A stretch of DNA of 64,000 bases from Pseudoalteromonas luteoviolacea (GTDB taxonomy: Bacteria; Pseudomonadota; Gammaproteobacteria; Enterobacterales; Alteromonadaceae), in assembly GCF_018100925.1 (NCBI RefSeq), contig NZ_JAGJEH010000002.1, forward strand, positions 248,001 through 312,000. Reading direction: 5' to 3'. A program made the translations under genes and the position numbers. A model generated the notes under the pieces. The model worked only from the letters and a program-made list of their open reading frames with translations, was not told where the DNA came from and searched no databases. The first letter of the stretch is position 1. The number at the start of each line of letters is the position of its first letter. Shown here one piece after another: positions 1-8,035 of the stretch.

Positions 1-376
1 GCTCATGCATTACAATTCTAGTGACTTGATATGTTTGCCATTGCGATTCATCAGTGAGATCGTGACCTTCAAATTTAACTGAAAATGCACTTGCAGGTTG
101 GTCTTCAACACAGTGACTTGCTGTCAGCACTTTATTATCACCGATAAAGGATAAACCACACCAATGCATGTCACCTAGATGTAGGCTCCCCATAAAAGGG
201 TATGAAAAAGGCGTTGCTTCCTCTCCACCGACAATGCGAGGTTCTATATCATTTTTTAACTGGAACGTGTTCTGAGTTGAAACCTGCTTTAGGGGGGTGT
301 GCTTGTCCATGGCATAGCCTGCAATTGGAGATGCCACCGTGGCAAGAAGAAGAACTCCCTGTATTTTACCGAGCAT
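1..376 (-). CDS. Trypsin-like serine protease (S1), partial
   Basis: The gene reads off the left edge, so only the N-terminal 125 residues are present. Residues 1-22 look like a Sec signal peptide. The sequence RIVGGEEA at 47-54 is the classic S1 activation site, with cleavage after Arg47, and TASHC at 85-89 carries the catalytic His88, with Cys73 and Cys89 placed for the usual disulfide. The Asp and Ser of the triad would lie outside the window. I expect a secreted, zymogen-activated endopeptidase. The ATG at 374-376 is preceded by an AGGAAAA-type ribosome site. It diverges from the TerB-like gene across about 240 bases with no clear regulatory site. Confidence 0.9.
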   Translation of the reverse strand, partial: MLGKIQGVLLLATVASPIAGYAMDKHTPLKQVSTQNTFQLKNDIEPRIVGGEEATPFSYPFMGSLHLGDMHWCGLSFIGDNKVLTASHCVEDQPASAFSVKFEGHDLTDESQWQTYQVTRIVMHE

Positions 377-619
377 AACTTTTCCTTTAAATTTTAAGGT
401 TTTGAATTTCATGGTTAATTTTGCACTTATGTGTACTTTGTTAAGTTGCCGTGCTGTCATGTTGATGACTTATTCTACAATCTAAAGTGTTCCATTTAAA
501 GATACAATTGCAAAATCAGCATCAACTTTTATGACAAACATATAAAACTAGATTATGTTAGGCAGAGTATAAACTATATTAGATGCCAGTTAGGTTAAAT
601 GAGACCTCAAGGAGAAATA

Positions 620-1012
620 ATGAAATTTGAACAACTATTGAGCCACTTTGATACCGGGATCTGTATTGATCAGCTGCAAAAAGAGTCCTTATTGGACCTA
701 GCTCTACTGTTTATTGGTGTTGACGGCAAAATTGATGAAAGCGAAAAGCGTGTTGTACATGATTGGGCCAATCAATTGCAGTGGAATTCAACAATCGCAT
801 TAGAAGATTATTTAGAAGACAGCCTCAGTAAATCCATTTTGGCTGTACAGCAAAATGACATAGAGTCATTTATCCAGCATCGTATGCGTCATATTGTGGA
901 TGCGCCCATGAGAAAGTTCGTAAAAGAGCTTGTTATCAAAGTAATTGAAGCCGATGGCAACGTTGATCAAGCAGAACAGCGTGCGTTAGCCATTTTGGAA
1001 GCTGAACTATAA
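620..1012 (+). CDS. TerB-family protein
   Basis: A 130-residue all-helical cytoplasmic protein of the TerB/DjlA-N type. The two diagnostic acidic segments are present: VDGKIDESE near residues 38-46 and ADGNVDQAE near residues 111-119, the positions that bind metal in TerB-like domains. Family members are linked to tellurite resistance and membrane stress, but no other ter genes are nearby, so the cellular role is open. I chose the ATG at 620 because AGGAG lies 7 bases upstream; an in-frame ATG at 599 has no ribosome site. The gene is alone and ends in a bidirectional terminator shared with the facing COG0523 gene. Confidence 0.75.
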   Translation: MKFEQLLSHFDTGICIDQLQKESLLDLALLFIGVDGKIDESEKRVVHDWANQLQWNSTIALEDYLEDSLSKSILAVQQNDIESFIQHRMRHIVDAPMRKFVKELVIKVIEADGNVDQAEQRALAILEAEL

Positions 1013-1024
1013 CTTAGTAGTATA

Positions 1025-1056
1025 GAAGGCAGGTCAATTAAATGGAACCTGCCTTC
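1025..1056. terminator. Bidirectional terminator
   Basis: Perfect 10-bp inverted repeat GAAGGCAGGT / ACCTGCCTTC with a 12-base loop between two convergent genes. Confidence 0.75.
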
Positions 1057-1062
1057 ATTGCA

Positions 1063-2271
1063 TTAATTATTGACCCATTGTGGGAAAGGATCTGGCAGTG
1101 TACTCCATAACTGCATACCAAGTGCCATTTCTTCTTCAGAGAGTAAGCAGTTGTCTAGCCCCTCAATGATGGCTTGTTTATTAAGCTTTTGACCAATGAA
1201 TACAAGCTCTTGACGCATATCACCGAAAGGCTCCTCCCACATGGCTTGTATTGCGTCGAGATAATCAGGATCTGTCGGCCATTGCTCCTGTGGCACTGCT
1301 TTCCAAAACAGGCCCGCCATGCCGTATTGAGCCATGCCACCAGCTTGACTCCAGCTGCCCGCGTATTGAGGACGCGAGGCTAACCAAAAAAAGCCTTTTG
1401 AGCGAATGAGTTTACCCTTTTTGTCTTTACTATGCAGAAATTCATAAAATCTTTGTGGGTGAAAAGGTTTTCTGGCGGTGTATGTAAAGCTACTGATCCC
1501 AAATTCTTCGGTTTCTGGCACGTGTTCGCCACGTAGCTCTTTTAGCCAACCTGGCGCCAGCTGCGCTTTTTCAAAGCTAAACTTTCCAGTAGCGAGAATT
1601 TTTTCGAGGGGAACTTGACCATTTAGCGCAGGAATTTGCGTGGCTTCGGTATTGAGTGTACTTAATATACTTTGCAAGCGGCGCAACTCGGTAGGAGAGA
1701 CTAAATCAGTTTTGCTAATTACAATTACATCAGCAAATTCTATTTGGTCCACTAACAAATCAGCGACATTGCGTAGGTCATCTTCTCCTAAGTTTTCACC
1801 AACGTCTTGTAATGATTTAGCTTGATCGTAGTCATTCAAAAAATTAAGGGCGTCCACCACAGTGACCATGGTATCTAAAGTTGCGATATGAGAGAGACTT
1901 TGCCCTTGCTCATCCATAAATGTGAAAGTTTCAGCGACTGGCAGTGGTTCTGAAATCCCAGTCGATTCAATAACTAAATAGTCATATTTACCATTTTTGG
2001 CAAGCTGATTTATCTCTTCGAGCAAGTCTTCTCTCAGCGTGCAACAAATACAGCCATTGCTCATTTCGACTAACTTTTCTTCAGCACGATTAAAGCCGAT
2101 TTCATTTTGAATGGTCGCAGCGTCGATATTTATCTCACTCATATCGTTTACAATAACGGCAATTTTTAACCCATCTCGGTTATTGAGTATGTGGTTGAGC
2201 AGTGTTGTTTTACCTGCTCCGAGAAAACCGGAAAGCACTGTAACAGGCAATTTTGACGGTGTATATGGCAT
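1063..2271 (-). CDS. zigA: COG0523 zinc metallochaperone GTPase (ZigA type)
   Basis: A 402-residue G3E-family GTPase. Visible motifs are the Walker A loop GFLGAGKTT at residues 15-23, the family metal-binding CICC motif at 74-77, a G4-like SKTD near residue 186, and a C-terminal CobW_C domain. COG0523 proteins of this length are typically Zur-regulated and hand zinc to essential enzymes under zinc starvation. It sits 48 bases downstream of a DksA paralogue, and that pair forms an operon with a Zur-box-like palindrome upstream. There is no His-rich loop, unlike the second COG0523 protein at 33797-34807, so the two may have different clients. The zigA symbol is by similarity of architecture and context, not by orthology test. 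Confidence 0.85.
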   Translation of the reverse strand: MPYTPSKLPVTVLSGFLGAGKTTLLNHILNNRDGLKIAVIVNDMSEINIDAATIQNEIGFNRAEEKLVEMSNGCICCTLREDLLEEINQLAKNGKYDYLVIESTGISEPLPVAETFTFMDEQGQSLSHIATLDTMVTVVDALNFLNDYDQAKSLQDVGENLGEDDLRNVADLLVDQIEFADVIVISKTDLVSPTELRRLQSILSTLNTEATQIPALNGQVPLEKILATGKFSFEKAQLAPGWLKELRGEHVPETEEFGISSFTYTARKPFHPQRFYEFLHSKDKKGKLIRSKGFFWLASRPQYAGSWSQAGGMAQYGMAGLFWKAVPQEQWPTDPDYLDAIQAMWEEPFGDMRQELVFIGQKLNKQAIIEGLDNCLLSEEEMALGMQLWSTLPDPFPQWVNN

Positions 2272-2319
2272 AACTTGCTACCTTTTTAGTTGCTGTGATA
2301 AGAGGTCCGTAGCGCTGCG

Positions 2320-2730
2320 CTACGAGCGGATCATATGTTCCTTCATTTCTTGGCAGGCTTTGACATCAATACAATACTCAGCAGTTGGCCTTGCCATTAG
2401 TCTCTGAATACCAATAGGCTCGCCTGTTTCAAGGCAATACCCATAGGTACCTAATCGAATTCGTTCAAGTGAAAGTTGAATTTTGGGCAGGAGTTTTTGC
2501 TCTCGTTCGACTATGCGCATGAGAAGTTCACAGTGCTCTTCCCACGATGCACGATCATTAAAGTCAGGCAGATCAGGCGGGTTAAGCATTTCTTCTTTAG
2601 CTTCTTTGATCCTTTCTCGAGTCGTGTCATGTAGCTCAATGAGCTTGTCTTTGAAAAAAGCGAGTTGCTCTTGGTTCATATATTCTGATTCTGGTGCTTG
2701 AATCATTTGTTCTTCTGTAGATAAGGTCAT
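2320..2730 (-). CDS. DksA-like transcription factor lacking the zinc finger
   Basis: A 136-residue DksA/TraR protein: N-terminal coiled coil, a tip motif DFNDRA that keeps the two aspartates and alanine needed to act through the RNA polymerase secondary channel, and a C-terminal globular domain. The four-Cys zinc finger of classical DksA is reduced: the first pair is C-L-E-T and the second C-I-D-V, so only the first cysteine of each pair survives. This is the pattern of zinc-independent DksA2 paralogues that replace DksA when zinc is scarce. The operon with a COG0523 chaperone and the upstream Zur-like box fit that role. The ATG at 2730 is preferred over a TTG two codons upstream. Confidence 0.85.
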   Translation of the reverse strand: MTLSTEEQMIQAPESEYMNQEQLAFFKDKLIELHDTTRERIKEAKEEMLNPPDLPDFNDRASWEEHCELLMRIVEREQKLLPKIQLSLERIRLGTYGYCLETGEPIGIQRLMARPTAEYCIDVKACQEMKEHMIRS

Positions 2731-2757
2731 AACCAATTAGCCATTATTTTAGTTAAT

Positions 2758-2772
2758 TGTTATGTTATAACA
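2758..2772. promoter_or_regulatory. Zur-box-like operator (dksA2-zigA promoter)
   Basis: TGTTATGTTATAACA matches the gammaproteobacterial Zur core TGTTATA-N-TATAACA at 13 of 14 defined positions. It overlaps a perfect 16-bp palindrome at 2760-2775. It lies about 28 bases upstream of the DksA-like start codon, where repressor binding would block the promoter. The consensus is from established Zur literature; binding is inferred. Confidence 0.7.
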
Positions 2773-2887
2773 TAAATTGCGATTTTAACCATGATATTTG
2801 CAATGGGTACCTATTCTAAAGGTGTTCATTGAATGGATTATTTTATAAATACGATGAATTCTCATTACCATTTGTGTATTATTGTTT

Positions 2888-2902
2888 TGTTATATTGTAT
2901 CA
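2888..2902. promoter_or_regulatory. Second, weaker Zur-box-like site (flavoprotein-FeoB promoter)
   Basis: TGTTATATTGTATCA matches the Zur core at 12 of 14 defined positions and lies 35 bases upstream of the flavoprotein ATG. Alone it could be chance in AT-rich DNA; its position next to the stronger site in the same divergent region raises the odds. Confidence 0.45.
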
Positions 2903-2936
2903 ATTGTTGATTGTTAAGAATGCAGGTGGATCTTAA

Positions 2937-4058
2937 ATGATAGAAACGCAAGTTGTGATTGTTGGTGCAGGACCCGCAGGTCTTGGCTGTGCGGCATTAT
3001 TAAAACAGATGGGGATCAAAGGCAAAGATTTAATCGTTCTTGAACGTGGTGAAATAGGGGAGAGCTTTTTGAGATGGCCCGAAAGCATGCGATTTATCAC
3101 ACCTTCATTTCCAAGCAACGGCTATCATCAAACGGACTTAAATGCGATTACACCTGATACCTCTCCCGCATTTAATGCAGGTAAAGAACATTTGAGTGGC
3201 AAGGAATATGCTGCCTATTTGAAGATGGTTGTAAAGCACTACCAAATTGACGTCACAGTCCATACTGAGCTGAATAAAGTGACCTCTTTAGGCCCCAGTG
3301 ACGGTTTTGAGCTGCAAACACATAATTCACATATTCGATGTCAGTATTTGATTTGGGCTGGTGGAGAGTATCAATCTCCTAATACTCAAAGCTTCACAGG
3401 TGCTGACTTATGTATTCACAATACGCGTATTCGTAGCTGGGAAGCTCTTGATAAAGGCCATTATGTAGTGATAGGTGGATACGAAAGTGGTGTCGATGCA
3501 ACTTTCAATCTTGCCAAATTGGGGCATAAAGTCACGCTGTTGGAATGTAGTCACGATAACGAACAGACCTATGACCCTAGCAAAGTACTATCACCTTACA
3601 CTGCAGAGCGTATGTCATGCATAGCAAACAATACAGACATTGATTTTAACGGCGAGTTTGAAGTAAGTGCCGTTTTCAAAGAAGGGGATATTTTTGTGGT
3701 GCAGTCGATAGACGGCGACGAAATTCGTACCCCATTTCCACCCATCAACTGTACAGGGTTTGAGATTGACTTAGGACCCGTCAGTGAGTTTTTTGTCTAT
3801 CAGGATAACGGTTATCCGTGGGTAAGCGCTTTTGATGAATCGACCAAGCTCAGAAACTTGTTTCTGGCTGGACCAAGATTATTTCATGACCCAACACTGT
3901 TGTGCTTTATTTATAAGTTCAGAGGCAGGTTTGCTGCACCTTGTAGTGTCATTGGCTCGGAGTTAGAGCTAGATATGTCCATTTTAAAGCATTATCGACA
4001 GGCCGGTATGCTATTGGAAGATTTGAGTTGCTGTCAGCAGCAGGAGTGTTTCTGCTAA
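2937..4058 (+). CDS. FAD/NAD(P)-dependent oxidoreductase with Cys-rich tail
   Basis: A 373-residue two-dinucleotide-binding flavoprotein. The FAD Rossmann motif GAGPAGLGCA is at residues 11-20, and a second nucleotide-binding glycine motif GGYESGVD lies near residue 180. It resembles the YpdA/CzcO/thioredoxin-reductase-like oxidoreductases but has no CxxC redox motif in the core. Instead the C-terminus ends in LSCCQQQECFC, a dense cysteine cluster that could bind metal or act as a redox tail. It overlaps the FeoB-like gene by one base (TAATG), implying translational coupling and a shared job, perhaps metal reduction or release. The substrate is unknown. Confidence 0.75.
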   Translation: MIETQVVIVGAGPAGLGCAALLKQMGIKGKDLIVLERGEIGESFLRWPESMRFITPSFPSNGYHQTDLNAITPDTSPAFNAGKEHLSGKEYAAYLKMVVKHYQIDVTVHTELNKVTSLGPSDGFELQTHNSHIRCQYLIWAGGEYQSPNTQSFTGADLCIHNTRIRSWEALDKGHYVVIGGYESGVDATFNLAKLGHKVTLLECSHDNEQTYDPSKVLSPYTAERMSCIANNTDIDFNGEFEVSAVFKEGDIFVVQSIDGDEIRTPFPPINCTGFEIDLGPVSEFFVYQDNGYPWVSAFDESTKLRNLFLAGPRLFHDPTLLCFIYKFRGRFAAPCSVIGSELELDMSILKHYRQAGMLLEDLSCCQQQECFC

Positions 4059-5749
4059 TGGAGCAATTCATTGATGTACAGACTTTTTATCCTGAGAAAA
4101 AAAGAAAAAACAATTGGCTGTTGATAGGTAAGGAAAGCGTTGGTAAAACCGCGTTAACAGAAAACCTTGTAGGAAAGAAGCCAAATAGGAGTAATTTTCA
4201 GGGCAGTTCTTTGTTTTGCCAAGAATACAGCTGGAATGGTCAAACAATTACTGATACTCCGGGTATTCAGACCAAGATGGACAGTGTAGTGACTTCCCAA
4301 GTACTTAGTCGGTTAAAGGTTAGCGAACATATTATATTGACCGTGAAAGCATCTGATTTGGCCAGTGATCTATCTGATCTCTGGCATTTGGTGCAAGGAC
4401 AATGTGGGATAGTGATATTGACTCACTGGGACATGGTTAAACATAAAGCAGACGTGCAACAAGAGCTGGCAAAGCTCAGGCAAAGTAATGAACTTGCTTG
4501 GATCACCGTTGACAACCGACATATTTCACCTCAACAACTTCAAGAGATCGAGTATGCACTGAGCAATCCATCTCGGTTTCCAAAGCATCCCCCCAAACTG
4601 TCGGCGAACTGGTCAGTCAAACCAAAAATATTGTTCTTTGAACGCACTGGGTTGGCGCCGCTTATATCTTTTCTGATATTGGTCTTACCCGCTTGGTTTG
4701 CAGTGACAAATGCGAATGCATTTGCCGATTGGTTATACCCAACGATTGAGCAGCCAGTTAAATTAATTAAAAGCAAGCTGTCACTGCTACCTGAGCCGCT
4801 AAATCAAATGATGATTGGCGATTATGGTCTAGTTGCAATGTTGCCATTTTTAATCTTGTATGCGCTGCCAACCGTGGTGATTTTTTCCATTATTATTTCA
4901 CTATATAAAACGACGGGGCTTATAGACAGGCTGTCTTATCGGCTCGATCCTGTGATGCATAAAATTGGTTTAAGTGGTCGCGACTTGGTGCGAGTAATTA
5001 TGGGGTTTGGGTGCAATGTGCCTGCGATTATCCAAACCCGAAATTGCTCCTGTTGCACACGGGGCAGCTGCGTATCAGCAATTTCTTTTGGCTCTGCTTG
5101 CTCTTATCAATTGCCAGCGACTGTGGCGGTGTTTTCTGCGGCAGGAAAACCCTATCTAACCTTGCCTTATTTAGTCATTTTGGCTGTGACGACTTGTATT
5201 TATTTAATTGTCACCACGTCAACAGCACAGAGAAAAGCAGCAGCATCGCAAAACTTGTTAAATCGCGGATTTTTACAACCACCAAATTGGCGTTTTGCCA
5301 TGAACGAAATGAGTGACGTTATCCGCTCTTTTTTTACCACTGCATTTCCTTTGTTCATTGTTATTTGCCTTGTTGCAGGTTTTCTGGCTTGGCTTGGTGT
5401 TTTCGAGTTTCTCACAGTGTTAATTGCCCCTTTTATGAGTGCGATAAATCTACCTGAAGGTGCTGCCATTGCAGTGATCCTCGGTGCAATTAGAAAAGAT
5501 GGTTTGGCTATTGGTTTGATTGATAGTGGCGCCCAAGGCATAAAACTCGCTGAAGTGACCGACCTTCAGTTGTTGTGTACCGTATATTTAGCGGGAGTGA
5601 TGTTACCTTGTTTAGTATCGCTTCTAACCATCATTCGCGAAATGCGGTGGAGATTCGCGTCGCAAATGGTATTCCGTCAAATATCTTGGGCGATTATATT
5701 TACCATGTCTATATCTTGGGGATTTACTTGGATAATGCATTGGCTGTAA
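4058..5749 (+). CDS. FeoB-like metal permease with G domain
   Basis: A 563-residue protein with an N-terminal G domain (G1 GKESVGKT at 24-31, G3 DTPG near 65) followed by a FeoB-type membrane part. Both FeoB core signatures are recognisable: HKIGLSGRDLVRVIMGFGCN followed by VPAIIQTR, and later GAIRKDGLAIGL. It is shorter than classical FeoB (about 750-770 residues), the G4 NxxD is replaced by THWD, and the loop after the first gate motif carries an unusual CSCCTRGSC cluster. No feoA or feoC is adjacent. Coupling to a Cys-tailed flavoprotein and to Zur-like boxes suggests a role under zinc limitation, but iron or another divalent metal is equally possible. The ATG at 4058 is chosen over an upstream in-frame ATG inside the previous gene. 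Confidence 0.8.
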   Translation: MEQFIDVQTFYPEKKRKNNWLLIGKESVGKTALTENLVGKKPNRSNFQGSSLFCQEYSWNGQTITDTPGIQTKMDSVVTSQVLSRLKVSEHIILTVKASDLASDLSDLWHLVQGQCGIVILTHWDMVKHKADVQQELAKLRQSNELAWITVDNRHISPQQLQEIEYALSNPSRFPKHPPKLSANWSVKPKILFFERTGLAPLISFLILVLPAWFAVTNANAFADWLYPTIEQPVKLIKSKLSLLPEPLNQMMIGDYGLVAMLPFLILYALPTVVIFSIIISLYKTTGLIDRLSYRLDPVMHKIGLSGRDLVRVIMGFGCNVPAIIQTRNCSCCTRGSCVSAISFGSACSYQLPATVAVFSAAGKPYLTLPYLVILAVTTCIYLIVTTSTAQRKAAASQNLLNRGFLQPPNWRFAMNEMSDVIRSFFTTAFPLFIVICLVAGFLAWLGVFEFLTVLIAPFMSAINLPEGAAIAVILGAIRKDGLAIGLIDSGAQGIKLAEVTDLQLLCTVYLAGVMLPCLVSLLTIIREMRWRFASQMVFRQISWAIIFTMSISWGFTWIMHWL

Positions 5750-5972
5750 GTAGGCCTGAGAAAAATATTGAACAGCTCAGATGAGCAGAGAAGTTGGGAC
5801 AAATTGTCTCGTAATCCTTGGTTGTTGTTTGGTAGTTAAGAGAACGAATCAGAGCGAGGGCGTATTTCCTTTTTGTTTGCACATTTCGCAATAGAGTTGT
5901 CATTCAATTTCATGTAGTTTGAATATAATATTCTAATTTTCATGTGTGAAATTTCAATAAGAAGGGTGCAAG

Positions 5973-7433
5973 ATGGCAAAATCGGTGGTGCAATTAAGTT
6001 GTATTTCTCTGTTAGTTTTATCACTGTTTGGTTGTGGAGGAGGAAGTAACTCTGAACCGACAAACAGTGTCAATAACGCTGAAAATAGCGCACCACAGTG
6101 CACATCTAACAAGCTAGAGACTCCTAGAGGCAGTGGCGCGGTTCAAATTAATACGTCATTGAGTTGTTCTGATGCGGATGGGGATTCGCTTTCATTTGCA
6201 CCTAACACAGTTCAAAGTGATGGTGCAGTGACTGGAGAGCATACGTTAAATGTGACGGTGTCTGATGGTCGAGGTGGGCAAACTGAAATTTCTTTATTGT
6301 ATCAAATCACGAATCAGGCCCCGGTATGTAGTCAAAATATTAAAGCTGACGTATCTCCCGCTGCTGGGCGTTTAGATGTTGCTCGCTATGTGTCATGTAT
6401 CGACAGCAATGGAGATGCTATTGCATTCACACCATCAGAGATTGATATATCGAATCAACAAGAGGGTTCTTATCAACAGCAGGTAAGTTACTCTGATGGT
6501 GAACTCAGCGCACAGTTTAATTTAAACTATTCGGTTGTTGTGGATGTACAGTCAGAATTGACGCGTTGTGAATTAGTTTCCCACTCAGTCTCTTTGTCTC
6601 CAGAAAGCGATGTTGTTGTAAGTTGTGATGATAACTACGCCTATATCAAGTCAGATACCTATCCTAGTCATGATTTAATGAATGGTATTAAGTCAACTAA
6701 CGAGCAAATTCCTGTCCCAGCAGTCGATTATTCTGCGCCAATTAAACTCTCGCCGCACCCTGCTACAAATCCGACAACAATCGATGCTGCACTCGGTGTG
6801 GCGATAAATGGCGTGCCAATTTATGACTACTCTGCGGCAGGTGAGCTGGACTTAGTAAACTACAACCCTGGTGTAGATACGGTTGCTCTAGGTCAACTAG
6901 ACAACTGTGGCGGTCATGCAGGCAGAGGAGATGACTATCACTATCATACCGCGCCAACTTGTATGATGGCAGCTATGGAGACACTCAATGACGATACAAT
7001 CATCGGCTGGGGATACGATGGCTATCCACTATATGGATATAACCAACCTGACGGCAGTAAGATTGAGTCTGGAGATCTAGAGCTTTGTAATGGTATGGCT
7101 GATGATACTTTTGGTTATCGATATCATCTTTCTAGCGAACCACCTTATGTATTTCAATGTTTGGTTGGCGAAGTTGACACCAGTATATTACCTCGGGTTG
7201 CTCCTTTGACTGGCGGGCTAGACCGTGCAGACCTTCGTCCACCTGCGGGAGATGTGCAAAACTTAAAACACACCATTGATAGTAACGGAAAAAGAACCAT
7301 GAGTTACGATTATCAAGGCGAAAACTACTATGTAAGCTACACGCCAAGTCAAGACAAAGTTAACTGTTATGATTTTGAAATGAAAGCAATTTCTAACCAG
7401 GGTGAGATTCAAACAGGGACATATTGCCGATGA
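5973..7433 (+). CDS. YHYH-domain lipoprotein
   Basis: A 486-residue exported protein. Residues 1-21 form a lipoprotein signal with lipobox LFGC, followed by a Gly/Ser/Asn linker. Two Ig/cadherin-like segments with SCSDADGD- and DSNGDA-type motifs come next, and the C-terminal half carries the YHYH domain: DDYHYHTAPTCM and GWGYDGYPLYGY. YHYH proteins are common in marine bacteria and some eukaryotes, but their biochemical function is not established. AAGGGTG precedes the ATG. It overlaps the following gene in an ATGA junction, indicating an operon. Confidence 0.8.
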   Translation: MAKSVVQLSCISLLVLSLFGCGGGSNSEPTNSVNNAENSAPQCTSNKLETPRGSGAVQINTSLSCSDADGDSLSFAPNTVQSDGAVTGEHTLNVTVSDGRGGQTEISLLYQITNQAPVCSQNIKADVSPAAGRLDVARYVSCIDSNGDAIAFTPSEIDISNQQEGSYQQQVSYSDGELSAQFNLNYSVVVDVQSELTRCELVSHSVSLSPESDVVVSCDDNYAYIKSDTYPSHDLMNGIKSTNEQIPVPAVDYSAPIKLSPHPATNPTTIDAALGVAINGVPIYDYSAAGELDLVNYNPGVDTVALGQLDNCGGHAGRGDDYHYHTAPTCMMAAMETLNDDTIIGWGYDGYPLYGYNQPDGSKIESGDLELCNGMADDTFGYRYHLSSEPPYVFQCLVGEVDTSILPRVAPLTGGLDRADLRPPAGDVQNLKHTIDSNGKRTMSYDYQGENYYVSYTPSQDKVNCYDFEMKAISNQGEIQTGTYCR

Positions 7434-7954
7434 GAGGTTTTTTGAGTTTACAAGCCTCTTTGGGCGCTGTGTTGGTGTTATTCATTTGCGCCTATGCACA
7501 TGGTCATGCTCTAAAGGAAACCACCGCGACAATTACGGTACGAAGTGGACAAATAGATGTGTTGGTCAATACGGACTTCAGTCATTGGCTTGAGCAGCTA
7601 CACAGTAATGAGTCATGGTTACTTGGAGACACAGAGCTGGTGCTTAAAAACACACACTCAGAAAATGAAAAAGTCACCTTGCTCAAAGACATGGTACTTT
7701 CAAGTAGCAAAGTGATGGTCAACAACACTCAGCTTAGTTGTAAGCTAATTCAATTTCCCTCCAAACTTGATGTGCTTCATAAGGCCCACCATAGTCGTGG
7801 CTATTTTAGGCTTAGTTGTTTGTCTCAGCGGAAAAAATTAGAGTCGGTTTCATTGTCACTACCGAAATCACTTGGACGTGTTTATGTGAGTTTGGTGCAA
7901 CCAAAACAGCAGCTAATTGATGCTGGGCAACGAGCCGCCTTTACATTGAAGTAG
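7430..7954 (+). CDS. Exported protein of unknown function, partner of YHYH lipoprotein
   Basis: A 174-residue protein with a probable Sec signal peptide ending near AYAHGHA. The mature part is predicted soluble and beta-rich, with two cysteines (SCKL, RLSC) that could form a disulfide. I do not recognise the family. The ATG at 7430 overlaps the stop of the YHYH gene (ATGA), so translation is probably coupled; a TTG two codons earlier is less likely. The pairing suggests a periplasmic partner or second component, which is inference only. Confidence 0.6.
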   Translation: MRGFLSLQASLGAVLVLFICAYAHGHALKETTATITVRSGQIDVLVNTDFSHWLEQLHSNESWLLGDTELVLKNTHSENEKVTLLKDMVLSSSKVMVNNTQLSCKLIQFPSKLDVLHKAHHSRGYFRLSCLSQRKKLESVSLSLPKSLGRVYVSLVQPKQQLIDAGQRAAFTLK

Positions 7955-8035
7955 GGATTTGTTTGCGGGCCTTGTGCTATTGTGATCAAGACCCGAATTT
8001 AGACTAAATAAAATTTAATGATGTTTTGGCCTCGC

